The notes under the pieces: generated by a model
Seen by the model: the letters and a program-made list of their open reading frames with translations, nothing else
The model's database searches: none
What the model was told of the DNA's origin: nothing
Source: an uncultured Oscillospiraceae bacterium
GTDB taxonomy: Bacteria; Bacillota; Clostridia; Oscillospirales; Ruminococcaceae
DNA length: 6,527 nucleotides
NCBI GenBank assembly: GCA_910586535.1
Contig: CAJUHS010000050.1
Coordinates: 1-6,527, forward strand
Reading direction: 5' to 3'
Made by a program: the position numbers and the translations under genes
In this document: one piece after another, positions 1 to 5,560 of the stretch
How the letters are laid out: each line of letters starts with the position of its first letter
How positions within the stretch are numbered: position 1 is the stretch's first letter

Positions 1-95
1 TTTACTTATTTGACAAATAAATTAAAATTAACAAATGAAACTTTATTTTGAAGCTGAGTAAATTGAAACTCTTGAACATTCTATAAAAATTATGA

Positions 96-155
96 ATGAC
101 CTGTTTTCTATGGTGCGTTATACTGAAAACAGGTCATGACATAATCATGACCTGT
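96..155. repeat. Three interlocking inverted copies of a short motif forming two mutually exclusive hairpins
   Basis: ATGACCTGTTTTC at 96-108 is a perfect inverted repeat of GAAAACAGGTCAT at 125-137, with a 16-nt loop. The same central copy, ACAGGTCATGA at 129-139, is also a perfect inverted repeat of TCATGACCTGT at 145-155, with a 5-nt loop. The central copy can pair left or right but not both. On the minus strand the left hairpin is followed by a T-rich run (complement of 84-90), so it could end leftward transcription from the LysR gene. On the plus strand only a weak TTTT follows the right hairpin. Apart from this the non-coding stretch 1-276 shows only a small palindrome, TATTTGACAAATA at 7-19. 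The repeat is seen directly; terminator or attenuator roles are inferred. Confidence 0.75.
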
Positions 156-276
156 CAGTTTTATAGTATTGTATAGATTGCATTTACTGCAAATTGCTTT
201 TATCCAGACAAAAACTGTTTGAGTGATTTTTATTATCGCACGTAAGTTTCCCATATAATACTATTAAAATTTCACT

Positions 277-1149
277 CTAAAATCTATTGCATAATTCTTT
301 AACAAACAATTCCGCAATGGGTGAAAAGACCTGATATTTTTTCCAGATGATATACATTTTTGTTTCTAGAACAGGTTCAAGAGGACGAAAGCACAATCCG
401 CTCTCCGGGCTTGTGTCCGCAAGCTTGTCAAAGGTCAGCATATAGCCAAGCCCCTCGCGGACAAAAACAGAGCCGTTATAACATAGATTCAGCGTACCCG
501 AAAAATTCAGCTTTTCTGCATTTTCACCGCACCATCGTGGAATATCCACACGCATAGCCTGACGGGAGCATATCAGCGGCAGACCGTATAAGTCCTCCGC
601 ACGAATTATTTTCTTTACAGCCAGCGGACTGTCTTGCCGCATAATAACGCCCCACACATCCGTGCCCTGAACTTCAAGATAGTTGTACTTGGAAAGATCG
701 GGAGGCTCCACAATAAATGCCAGGTCAAGCAGACCTCTGTCCAGCTTTTCCGCTACCTGTTCTGTGTTGCCGCTTGAAAGGTGATATCGCAGCATAGGAT
801 ACTTTTCTGTAAAAGCCTTTACCGCCTGTGCAAGATATTTTATAAGATAGGATTCAGCACAGCCGATATAAATATCACCTCCGTTTATTTCGTCCAAAGC
901 AGAAAATTCCGCTACGGTTTTGTCTGCCATTTCAATAATATCCTCGGCACGTTTTCGCAGGAGCATACCCTCATCGGTAAGGCTAAGCCCGCCGTTTCTG
1001 CGGATAAAGAGCTTTTTTCCAAGCTCGTTTTCCAAAGCTTTCATTTCCTTTGAAAGAGACGGTTGAGAAACGTGAAGGCTTTCCGAGGCGCGGGTCATAT
1101 TTTCCTCTCGTGCGATTTCCAAAAAATATCTTAGTGTGCGCAGTTCCAT
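277..1149 (-). CDS. LysR-type transcriptional regulator
   Basis: 290 aa, the usual length for LysR-family regulators. Residues 1-60 form the winged helix-turn-helix; the family signature runs from MELRTLRYFLEIAREENMTR through ASESLHVSQPSLSKEMKALE to the LGKKLFIRR wing. Residues from about 91 to 290 match the periplasmic-binding-protein-like effector domain, where a small inducer would bind. The start is firm: the protein begins at the conserved family N-terminus, and GGAG (complement of 1159-1162) lies 9 nt upstream. The gene is co-oriented with the 200-aa gene but separated from it by an intrinsic terminator whose T-run ends only 28 nt before the start codon. I see no good promoter in that gap, so expression probably depends on read-through or a promoter further upstream. 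It is the likely controller of the rightward redox operon through the dyad at 2008-2028 (inference). The effector is unknown. Confidence 0.95.
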   Translation of the reverse strand: MELRTLRYFLEIAREENMTRASESLHVSQPSLSKEMKALENELGKKLFIRRNGGLSLTDEGMLLRKRAEDIIEMADKTVAEFSALDEINGGDIYIGCAESYLIKYLAQAVKAFTEKYPMLRYHLSSGNTEQVAEKLDRGLLDLAFIVEPPDLSKYNYLEVQGTDVWGVIMRQDSPLAVKKIIRAEDLYGLPLICSRQAMRVDIPRWCGENAEKLNFSGTLNLCYNGSVFVREGLGYMLTFDKLADTSPESGLCFRPLEPVLETKMYIIWKKYQVFSPIAELFVKELCNRF

Positions 1150-1177
1150 AAAAATTATCTCCGTTCTATCATTTATT

Positions 1178-1214
1178 AAAAAACAAAACTGCGGACGTTG
1201 TTCACGTCACGCAG
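1178..1214 (-). terminator. Intrinsic terminator between the 200-aa gene and lysR
   Basis: Read on the minus strand, CTGCG, a bulged T and GACGT are followed by loop GAACA and then ACGTC and CGCAG. This is a 10-bp stem with one bulged base, and TTTTGTTTTTT follows directly. It starts 17 nt after the stop codon of the 200-aa gene, so it should end or attenuate that transcript before lysR. Confidence 0.85.
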
Positions 1215-1231
1215 ATTTGCTGTCCGCGATG

Positions 1232-1834
1232 TTAAAGCCAGTTTTTCAAATCATCGTCGCTGCATTTTCCGACAAAGCATTCAACATTATTAAAGGATTC
1301 GGGAGACAATGCAAAAGCCGTCATTCTTAAATGTCCCTCAACAATAACAAAACGTTCAAAGTCGGATGTTAAAAATATCGGTCTTAAAAATTTCCCGCCG
1401 CATTTTATAAATTCGGCGGCTTTAACAAAGCCCTCGTTGCTTTGCTCATAAATTTCCGTTCCGTTTAAAATTGTCTGCGCGGCTGTCAATGGTGACTTCG
1501 TCCCCTGCGACAATTCGTTCCAATAGCTGTAGTTAATGTATCTGATATTTTTCAGATCGCTGCTCACAAAATTGCATAAGCTCCATTCTATTTCGGCGGG
1601 AAACCTTTCAAATAATTCGCGGTTCAAGCCGTACCCGCGAAATTTACCCAGCAGTTTTTTTCTTGCGGTATTTTCGCAGACGCTGTTTGTGTTTGCGGAT
1701 AATATTATGCTTTCATTCAAGGACAGTCTGTCCATAGCTTCTTTTATTTGCTCGAAAAACCTCTCGGAGCGATACTCTGCTTTTAAAAACTCCGCAATCA
1801 TTTCTGCCTCAGAGCTTGTTCTTAAAATATTCAT
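1232..1834 (-). CDS. Hypothetical protein with ParB/sulfiredoxin-like motif
   Basis: 200 aa, soluble, with no signal peptide or membrane segment. The recognisable part is FVIVEGHLRMTAFAL at residues 162-176. It resembles the conserved glycine-(His)-arginine box of ParB N-terminal/sulfiredoxin-fold proteins, which bind or hydrolyse nucleotides. The preceding segment (about 145-160, KCGGKFLRPIFLTSD) fits the strand before that box. Residues 1-60 look helical and charged, without a motif I can name. The start has AGGAGG (complement of 1839-1844) 4 nt upstream, which is close but acceptable. The gene is transcribed away from the redox operon from a strong promoter at 1950-1978 and ends at an intrinsic terminator. 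A direct role in redox metabolism is not evident, and it may simply be the resident neighbour of lysR. The family assignment rests on one motif. Confidence 0.85.
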   Translation of the reverse strand: MNILRTSSEAEMIAEFLKAEYRSERFFEQIKEAMDRLSLNESIILSANTNSVCENTARKKLLGKFRGYGLNRELFERFPAEIEWSLCNFVSSDLKNIRYINYSYWNELSQGTKSPLTAAQTILNGTEIYEQSNEGFVKAAEFIKCGGKFLRPIFLTSDFERFVIVEGHLRMTAFALSPESFNNVECFVGKCSDDDLKNWL

Positions 1835-1855
1835 TTTTCCTCCTTTCTGGAGAGA

Positions 1856-1903
1856 TCAAAAATATATGTCCCTCCAAAGACGTTTTAATATTTGTTTATT
1901 CAT
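1856..1903 (-). CDS. Possible 15-aa leader peptide upstream of the 200-aa gene
   Basis: ATG preceded by a very strong ribosome binding site, AAAGGAGG (complement of 1911-1918), 7 nt upstream. It encodes MNKQILKRLWRDIYF and then TGA. It lies between the promoter at 1950-1978 and the 200-aa gene, in the same frame as that gene, with only the TGA and seven sense codons before the downstream ATG. It is basic (four Lys/Arg) and too short to fold alone. It could be a leader peptide affecting translation of the next gene, a remnant of a longer N-terminus cut by a stop, or a duplicated start region: its opening ATGAATAAACAAATATTAAA resembles the downstream ATGAATATTTTAAG. Translation is inferred from the ribosome binding site only. 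Confidence 0.45.
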   Translation of the reverse strand: MNKQILKRLWRDIYF

Positions 1904-1949
1904 AAAAATTCCTCCTTTCCCAAAAATTCGCATATATAATGCTTATATA

Positions 1950-1978
1950 AATATATCATTTTTGAACGGTTTTGTCAA
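1950..1978 (-). promoter_or_regulatory. Sigma-A-type promoter for the leftward transcript
   Basis: On the minus strand TTGACA (complement of 1973-1978), exactly 17 nt, then TATATT (complement of 1950-1955). The predicted start is near 1943, about 40 nt before the 15-codon ORF. The -35 hexamer is a perfect consensus and the -10 has one mismatch. TGAAC/GTTCA half-sites at 1963-1967 and 1983-1987 flank the -35 box and could be an operator. Confidence 0.8.
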
Positions 1979-2069
1979 TGTTGTTCACTATAATTATACA
2001 CCAAAGCATTATTCCCGCCAAGAATAATACAAAATAAAAATCAGGTATTAGACATATTGTCAAAACCGT
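1966..2069. repeat. Inverted 14-bp repeat shared by the two divergent promoters
   Basis: ATTGACAAAACCGT on the minus strand (1966-1979) and ATTGTCAAAACCGT on the plus strand (2056-2069) match at 13 of 14 positions in opposite orientation. The left copy contains the -35 box of the leftward promoter. The right copy lies inside the spacer of the rightward promoter. Both placements suit a shared repressor or activator contact, but a common origin without function is possible. Confidence 0.6.
2008..2028. promoter_or_regulatory. Putative LysR-type regulator recognition site
   Basis: Perfect dyad ATTATTC-N7-GAATAAT. It contains TTC-N7-GAA and thus the T-N11-A core typical of LTTR binding sites. Its centre at 2018 is about 66 bp upstream of the predicted rightward start near 2084, matching the usual -65 recognition position for this family (established knowledge). 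It is about 75 bp upstream of the predicted leftward start. The LysR gene at 277-1149 is the obvious candidate protein (inference). Confidence 0.65.
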
Positions 2070-2077
2070 GCTATAAT
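2049..2077 (+). promoter_or_regulatory. Promoter of the six-gene redox operon
   Basis: TAGACA at 2049-2054 (one mismatch to TTGACA), a 17-nt spacer, and a perfect TATAAT at 2072-2077. The predicted start is near 2084, leaving a leader of about 23 nt before the first ATG. GACA-TAT-TGTC at 2051-2061 overlaps the -35 region, where an LTTR activation site would sit. Confidence 0.75.
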
Positions 2078-2106
2078 AATACCGTAACCAAAGGGAGGCG
2101 TTTAAA

Positions 2107-2343
2107 ATGGCTGAAGCGTCCGATAGATACAGCGTTATTTTTCAAAATCTTTCCGACGCGGGCTGTGACAGAGATACGGCTGAAAGGTGTACGGAACTTA
2201 TTCTTGCAGGGAAATACGAGCAGGCTCTGGCACTTATAAAGCCTATGAAAAAACGTCTGCTTGAAGAAATTCACCAAAACAAAAAAAGGGTGGACAATCT
2301 CGATTTTCTTGTGTACAAAATCGGCAAATCAGTCAGCAAATAA
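2107..2343 (+). CDS. Small helical protein of unknown function, first gene of operon
   Basis: 78 aa, preceded by GGGAGG (2093-2098) with 8-nt spacing. No signal peptide or membrane segment. The N-terminal part (about residues 8-35, with the motif NLSDAGCDRDTAERC) predicts two short helices. The C-terminal part (about 40-75, KPMKKRLLEEIHQNKKRVDNL) predicts one long amphipathic helix with heptad-like Leu/Ile/Val spacing, resembling the dimerising coiled coil at the end of MerR-family regulators. I recall similar short proteins of unknown function beside redox genes in Clostridia, but cannot name a characterised family. As the promoter-proximal gene it could be an accessory regulator or a binding partner; neither is shown. 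It lies 23 nt before the hydrolase gene. Confidence 0.85.
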   Translation: MAEASDRYSVIFQNLSDAGCDRDTAERCTELILAGKYEQALALIKPMKKRLLEEIHQNKKRVDNLDFLVYKIGKSVSK

Positions 2344-2366
2344 AGCAAAGAAAGGTTGATGTTACT

Positions 2367-3362
2367 ATGGCAAATATTGAAGGGCTCGAACTTACAAACG
2401 AATGGGATAAGACTTTTCCGAAAAGCGAAAAGGTCAATCATAGCAAAATTACTTTCCGTAACCGCTATGGCATAACGCTGGCGGCAGATATGTATGTACC
2501 GAAAAATTCGGTCAGCAAATTTGCGGCAATCGCTGTATGCGGACCATTCGGCGCAGTAAAGGAGCAGTCTGCGGGACTTTACGCCCAAACAATGGCAGAG
2601 CGCGGTTTCCTAACTATAGCCTTTGACCCGTCCTTTACGGGAGAGAGCGGCGGCACTCCGAGATATATGGCTTCTCCCGACATAAATACCGAGGACTTTC
2701 AGGCGGCGGTGGACTTCCTGTCGTTGCAGGAAAATGTCGATCCGAAACGCATAGGCATAATCGGTATTTGCGGCTGGGGAGGGCTTGCTCTTAATACTGC
2801 CGCTATCGACACCCGTGTAAAGGCGACTATTGCGTCCACAATGTACGATATGAGCAGAGTAAATGCCAACGGCTATTTCGATGACGATGACAGCGAAGCA
2901 GCTCGTTACGAAAAGCGTCAGGCTCTGAACGCACAGCGTATTGCCGACTGCAAAAACGGCAGCTATGAGCTTGGCGGCGGAGTTGTCGACCCTCTTCCCG
3001 AGGACGCGCCTTTCTTTGTAAAAGATTATCACGCTTACTATAAAACCGAAAGAGGATACCACTCACGCTCCCTTAATTCCAACGGCGGCTGGAACAAGAT
3101 CGGCTGTATGTCATTTTTAAATCAGCCTATTCTCCGCTACAGCAATGAGGTACGCAGTGCGGTACTTATTATACACGGCGAGAAGGCGCACTCCTGTTAT
3201 TTCAGCAAAGACGCTTTTGCAAATATGATGAACGGCAATCCCTGTCCCGAAAACAAGGAACTGCTTATTATTCCGGGCGCCGTCCACACCGATCTTTATG
3301 ACAGGACGAACATTATTCCATTTGATAAAATGGAACAGTTTTTCAGTGATTATTTAAAATAA
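2367..3362 (+). CDS. Alpha/beta hydrolase-fold protein with atypical nucleophile elbow
   Basis: 331 aa, cytosolic, with no signal peptide. The strand-turn pattern AAIAVCGPFGAVKEQSAG (residues 53-70) fits the oxyanion-hole region. FDPSFTGESGG (86-96), RIGIIGICGWGG (128-139) and the C-terminal IIPGAVHTDLYD (301-312) fit the dienelactone-hydrolase/YcjY-like branch of the alpha/beta hydrolases. His307 is the likely catalytic His, and the acid would lie near Glu272 in LIIHGEKAHS. In the elbow, related proteins have Ser at the position that is Trp137 here; Cys135 lies two residues before it and could serve as a dienelactone-hydrolase-like nucleophile. The substrate is unknown. A purine-rich AAAGG (2351-2355) precedes the start by 11 nt. 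The gene sits second in an operon of redox enzymes, consistent with hydrolysis of an ester or lactone in a detoxification route (inference). Confidence 0.92.
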   Translation: MANIEGLELTNEWDKTFPKSEKVNHSKITFRNRYGITLAADMYVPKNSVSKFAAIAVCGPFGAVKEQSAGLYAQTMAERGFLTIAFDPSFTGESGGTPRYMASPDINTEDFQAAVDFLSLQENVDPKRIGIIGICGWGGLALNTAAIDTRVKATIASTMYDMSRVNANGYFDDDDSEAARYEKRQALNAQRIADCKNGSYELGGGVVDPLPEDAPFFVKDYHAYYKTERGYHSRSLNSNGGWNKIGCMSFLNQPILRYSNEVRSAVLIIHGEKAHSCYFSKDAFANMMNGNPCPENKELLIIPGAVHTDLYDRTNIIPFDKMEQFFSDYLK

Positions 3363-3387
3363 AAGCTGAGTAAAGGAGATGTGAACA

Positions 3388-3963
3388 TTGACGATTTGCG
3401 ATGTAATAGCAGGCTTCTGCGATAATCCGCCCGAAAACGCGGAGCGTGACAAATACGCTCAGGAACTTTTTCAGGAGGCAATAAAAATTGGAATGGAACT
3501 AAATAATCAGTACCATACCCCCGAGGAAATTCGTGAAATTATGGGGCGGCTAACAGGCAGAAAAATTGATGATAAATTTCGTCTGTTTCCGCCGTTTTAC
3601 ACAGATTTCGGCAAGAATATAAAAATTGGCAGGAACGTTTTTATAAATTCCGGCTGTCACTTTCAGGATCAAGGAGGTATCGAGATAGGAGACGGTTCTC
3701 TTATTGGACACAACGTTGTCCTTGCCACAATAAATCACGATCTGTATCCCTCTATGAACAGGGTCAACCACTATGCTCCTATAAAAATCGGGAAACGTGT
3801 CTGGATAGGCTCAAACGCAACTGTTTTGCAGGGCGTTACTATTGGAGACTGGTCGGTAGTTGCGGCAGGCGCTGTGGTAACTCGCGACGTTCCACCGATG
3901 ACGGTGGTAGGCGGTGTTCCCGCAAAAATACTGAAAACAATTTCGGAGGGAGAGAAAAAATAA
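3388..3963 (+). CDS. Maltose/galactoside O-acetyltransferase-type hexapeptide acetyltransferase
   Basis: 191 aa, starting at a TTG codon; AAAGGAG (3372-3378) lies 9 nt upstream and no in-frame ATG is better placed. Residues from about 72 to 183 show the imperfect hexapeptide repeats of a left-handed beta-helix: IGRNVFI, IEIGDGSLIGHNV, IKIGKRVWIGSNATV, VTIGDWSVVAAGAVV, followed by the family-typical VVGGVPAKILK tail. His117 in ATINHDLYP matches the catalytic His of the LacA/Maa family, which transfers acetyl from acetyl-CoA to a sugar or similar hydroxyl; these enzymes are cytosolic trimers. Residues 1-60 correspond to the helical mac-type N-terminal region but look divergent. The real acceptor is unknown, and its place among redox genes suggests it may not be a sugar. 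It is separated from the next gene by one base, implying translational coupling. Confidence 0.92.
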   Translation: MTICDVIAGFCDNPPENAERDKYAQELFQEAIKIGMELNNQYHTPEEIREIMGRLTGRKIDDKFRLFPPFYTDFGKNIKIGRNVFINSGCHFQDQGGIEIGDGSLIGHNVVLATINHDLYPSMNRVNHYAPIKIGKRVWIGSNATVLQGVTIGDWSVVAAGAVVTRDVPPMTVVGGVPAKILKTISEGEKK

Positions 3964-3964
3964 G

Positions 3965-4966
3965 ATGAAAAAATTTTTATTTACCTTGCTGACCTTTTCG
4001 CTTGCTCTGACTATTACAGCCTGCGAAAATTCGGGGCAGCAGAATACGGAAACAGCTTCTGCGGCTGCTGTAAAAAATTCTATAACGACAGTTTCACAAA
4101 ACACGAAAAATACGTCCGAAAATGGGGAGGAAAATTCCTTGAAAAATAATATTGAATTCGATTTTGAGACAAAAACCGTTACCCTCAACAGCGGCTATGA
4201 AATGCCCATTTACGGATTGGGCACCTATAGTCTTGAGGGAGACGAGTGCGTACAATCCGTGACGGCGGCATTGGAAAACGGTGTGCGGCTTATCGACACG
4301 GCATATATGTACCACAACGAGGAAAGCGTTGGCGAGGCTGTCCGAAATTCAGGTGTGCCCCGCGAGGATATTTTCGTTATCACAAAGCTGTACCCAAATC
4401 AGTTTTCCGCCCCTGAGGCAGCGATAGAGCAGGCTCTTGAAAAGCTTGATATAGAATACATTGATATGATGCTTTTGCACCACCCGGGCGAGGACGATGT
4501 AAAGGCTTACAAGGCTATGGAAAAGGCTGCTGCGGAGGGAAAGATACACTCCATAGGCTTGTCAAACTGGTACATTGAGGAGTTGGAGGACTTTTTGCCG
4601 CAGGTGGACACAGTCCCCTCTCTTGTGCAGAACGAGATACACCCCTATTATCAGGAAAACGATGTTATACCTTACATTCACGACCTCGGCATTGTTGTAC
4701 AGGGCTGGTATCCGTTAGGCGGCAGAGGGTACACAAAGGAACTTTTGGGGAACAGCGTTATTTCCGAAATTGCGGCGGCGCACGGCAAGTCCTCCGCACA
4801 GGTAATTCTGCGCTGGAATTTGCAAAAGGGCATTGTGGTTATCCCGGGGTCAAGTAATCCTGACCACATCAAGGAAAACACTGAACTTTTCGATTTTGAA
4901 CTTACGAACGAGGAAATGGAGAAAATCAATTCTCTTGACCGCGGCGAAAAACACGACTGGTATTAA
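3965..4966 (+). CDS. Aldo/keto reductase with N-terminal lipoprotein leader
   Basis: 333 aa, against about 275-285 aa for the usual bacterial enzyme; the excess is an N-terminal leader. Residues 1-20 are a lipoprotein signal peptide (MKKFLF, hydrophobic core, lipobox ITAC with Cys20), followed by a Ser/Thr/Asn-rich linker to about residue 58. The reductase domain begins near 68 (ETKTVTLNSGYEMPIYGLGT). The catalytic tetrad is complete: Asp111 and Tyr116 (DTAYMY), Lys141 (VITK), His172 (LLHHP). GLSNW (198-202) and IPGSSNPDHIKEN (293-305) are family motifs. In the latter the usual Lys of IPKS is Gly and the usual Arg is His, which may weaken NADPH 2'-phosphate binding. The family reduces aldehydes or ketones with NAD(P)H, a cytosolic cofactor, which conflicts with a surface location. 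An internal start at codon 59 may give a soluble form. The 5' ribosome binding site is within 3945-3954. Confidence 0.93.
   Translation: MKKFLFTLLTFSLALTITACENSGQQNTETASAAAVKNSITTVSQNTKNTSENGEENSLKNNIEFDFETKTVTLNSGYEMPIYGLGTYSLEGDECVQSVTAALENGVRLIDTAYMYHNEESVGEAVRNSGVPREDIFVITKLYPNQFSAPEAAIEQALEKLDIEYIDMMLLHHPGEDDVKAYKAMEKAAAEGKIHSIGLSNWYIEELEDFLPQVDTVPSLVQNEIHPYYQENDVIPYIHDLGIVVQGWYPLGGRGYTKELLGNSVISEIAAAHGKSSAQVILRWNLQKGIVVIPGSSNPDHIKENTELFDFELTNEEMEKINSLDRGEKHDWY
4124..4141 (+). promoter_or_regulatory. Internal ribosome binding site and TTG start inside the aldo/keto reductase gene
   Basis: GGGGAGG at 4124-4130 lies 8 nt before an in-frame TTG (4139-4141, codon 59). Initiation here would drop the signal peptide and linker and give a 275-aa enzyme of normal aldo/keto reductase length starting MKNNIEFDFETK. 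The operon already uses a TTG start at 3388. Motif and frame are seen directly; use as a start is inferred. Confidence 0.55.
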
Positions 4967-4978
4967 GGAGATACTGCT

Positions 4979-5560
4979 ATGAAGGTTATTGGCATAAACG
5001 GCAGCGCACGAAAGGACGGAAATACCGCCGTGCTGATAAAAACGGTGTTCGCCGAGCTCGAAAAAGAGAGTATTGAAACGGAGTTTATACAACTTTCGGG
5101 AAATGTTATTGAGCCGTGCAAGGCTTGCTGGGCTTGCGGAGGACATGCAAACTGTGTCCATAAAAAAGATATTTTTCGGGAAGTGTTTGAAAAAATGGTT
5201 TCAGCAAATGGAATTATTTTAGGTTCACCCGTATATGCGGCAAGTGTTTCCGCAAATATGCAGGCGTTTCTGGAACGAGCAGCGGTTGTCAGCGATATGA
5301 ACAAGAGTCTGCTTAAACATAAGGTTGGAGCGTCAGTTGCCGCCGCACGCCGTGGAGGTGCGCTTAATACGGTGGACGCTATGAATCACTTTTTCCTTTT
5401 GCAGGATATGTTTATCGTCGGCTCATCCTACTGGAACATTGCATACGGACGTTTGCCTAACGATGTCATGAACGACGCTGAGGGTATGGAAACTATGAAA
5501 AATCTCGGAAAGAATATGGCATATCTGCTAAAAATTATGGAAAGGAGCAATGGCGAATGA
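4979..5560 (+). CDS. Iron-sulfur flavoprotein-like NAD(P)H-dependent FMN oxidoreductase
   Basis: 193 aa, cytosolic, flavodoxin-like fold. KVIGINGSARKDGNT (residues 2-16) is the FMN-phosphate-binding loop of the NADPH-dependent FMN reductase family, and GIILGSPVYAASVSANMQAFLER (78-100) is the conserved second flavin-contact region. Cys47, Cys50, Cys53 and Cys59 form C-x2-C-x2-C-x5-C, the compact cysteine motif that holds a [4Fe-4S] cluster in archaeal and clostridial iron-sulfur flavoproteins; many relatives are known only by sequence. It would pass electrons between reduced carriers and acceptors, plausibly including the flavodoxin encoded next (inference). AAGGAG (4965-4970) overlaps the preceding stop codon and lies 8 nt before the ATG. 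Its stop overlaps the next start in ATGA, so the two genes are translationally coupled. Unlike its two neighbours it has no signal peptide. Confidence 0.92.
   Translation: MKVIGINGSARKDGNTAVLIKTVFAELEKESIETEFIQLSGNVIEPCKACWACGGHANCVHKKDIFREVFEKMVSANGIILGSPVYAASVSANMQAFLERAAVVSDMNKSLLKHKVGASVAAARRGGALNTVDAMNHFFLLQDMFIVGSSYWNIAYGRLPNDVMNDAEGMETMKNLGKNMAYLLKIMERSNGE

Noticed and set aside
1..40. TTGACA at 10-15 as a promoter
   Set aside because: No acceptable -10 box at 16-18 nt spacing and no gene follows on that strand.
96..155. CRISPR array
   Set aside because: Only three short copies in alternating orientation with unequal spacing; no direct repeats with spacers and no cas genes.
1536..2027. 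163-codon plus-strand open frame across the 200-aa gene and the control region
   Set aside because: It is antisense to a well-supported gene, has no good ribosome binding site, and its translation (many Phe/Ser/Leu) is what the reverse complement of AT-rich coding DNA gives.
2057..2239. 60-codon plus-strand frame overlapping the first operon gene
   Set aside because: It begins inside the promoter (before the -10 box), so its start would not be in the transcript, and its frame overlaps the better-supported 78-aa gene.
2610..3062. 150-codon minus-strand open frame inside the hydrolase gene
   Set aside because: Shadow of a clear alpha/beta hydrolase; no ribosome binding site and no recognisable domain.
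3965..4141. Annotating the aldo/keto reductase only from the internal TTG, treating the leader as untranslated
   Set aside because: The leader is in frame, begins with an ATG and upstream ribosome binding site, has a complete signal peptide and lipobox, and is matched by the flavodoxin leader, so the long form is likely real too.
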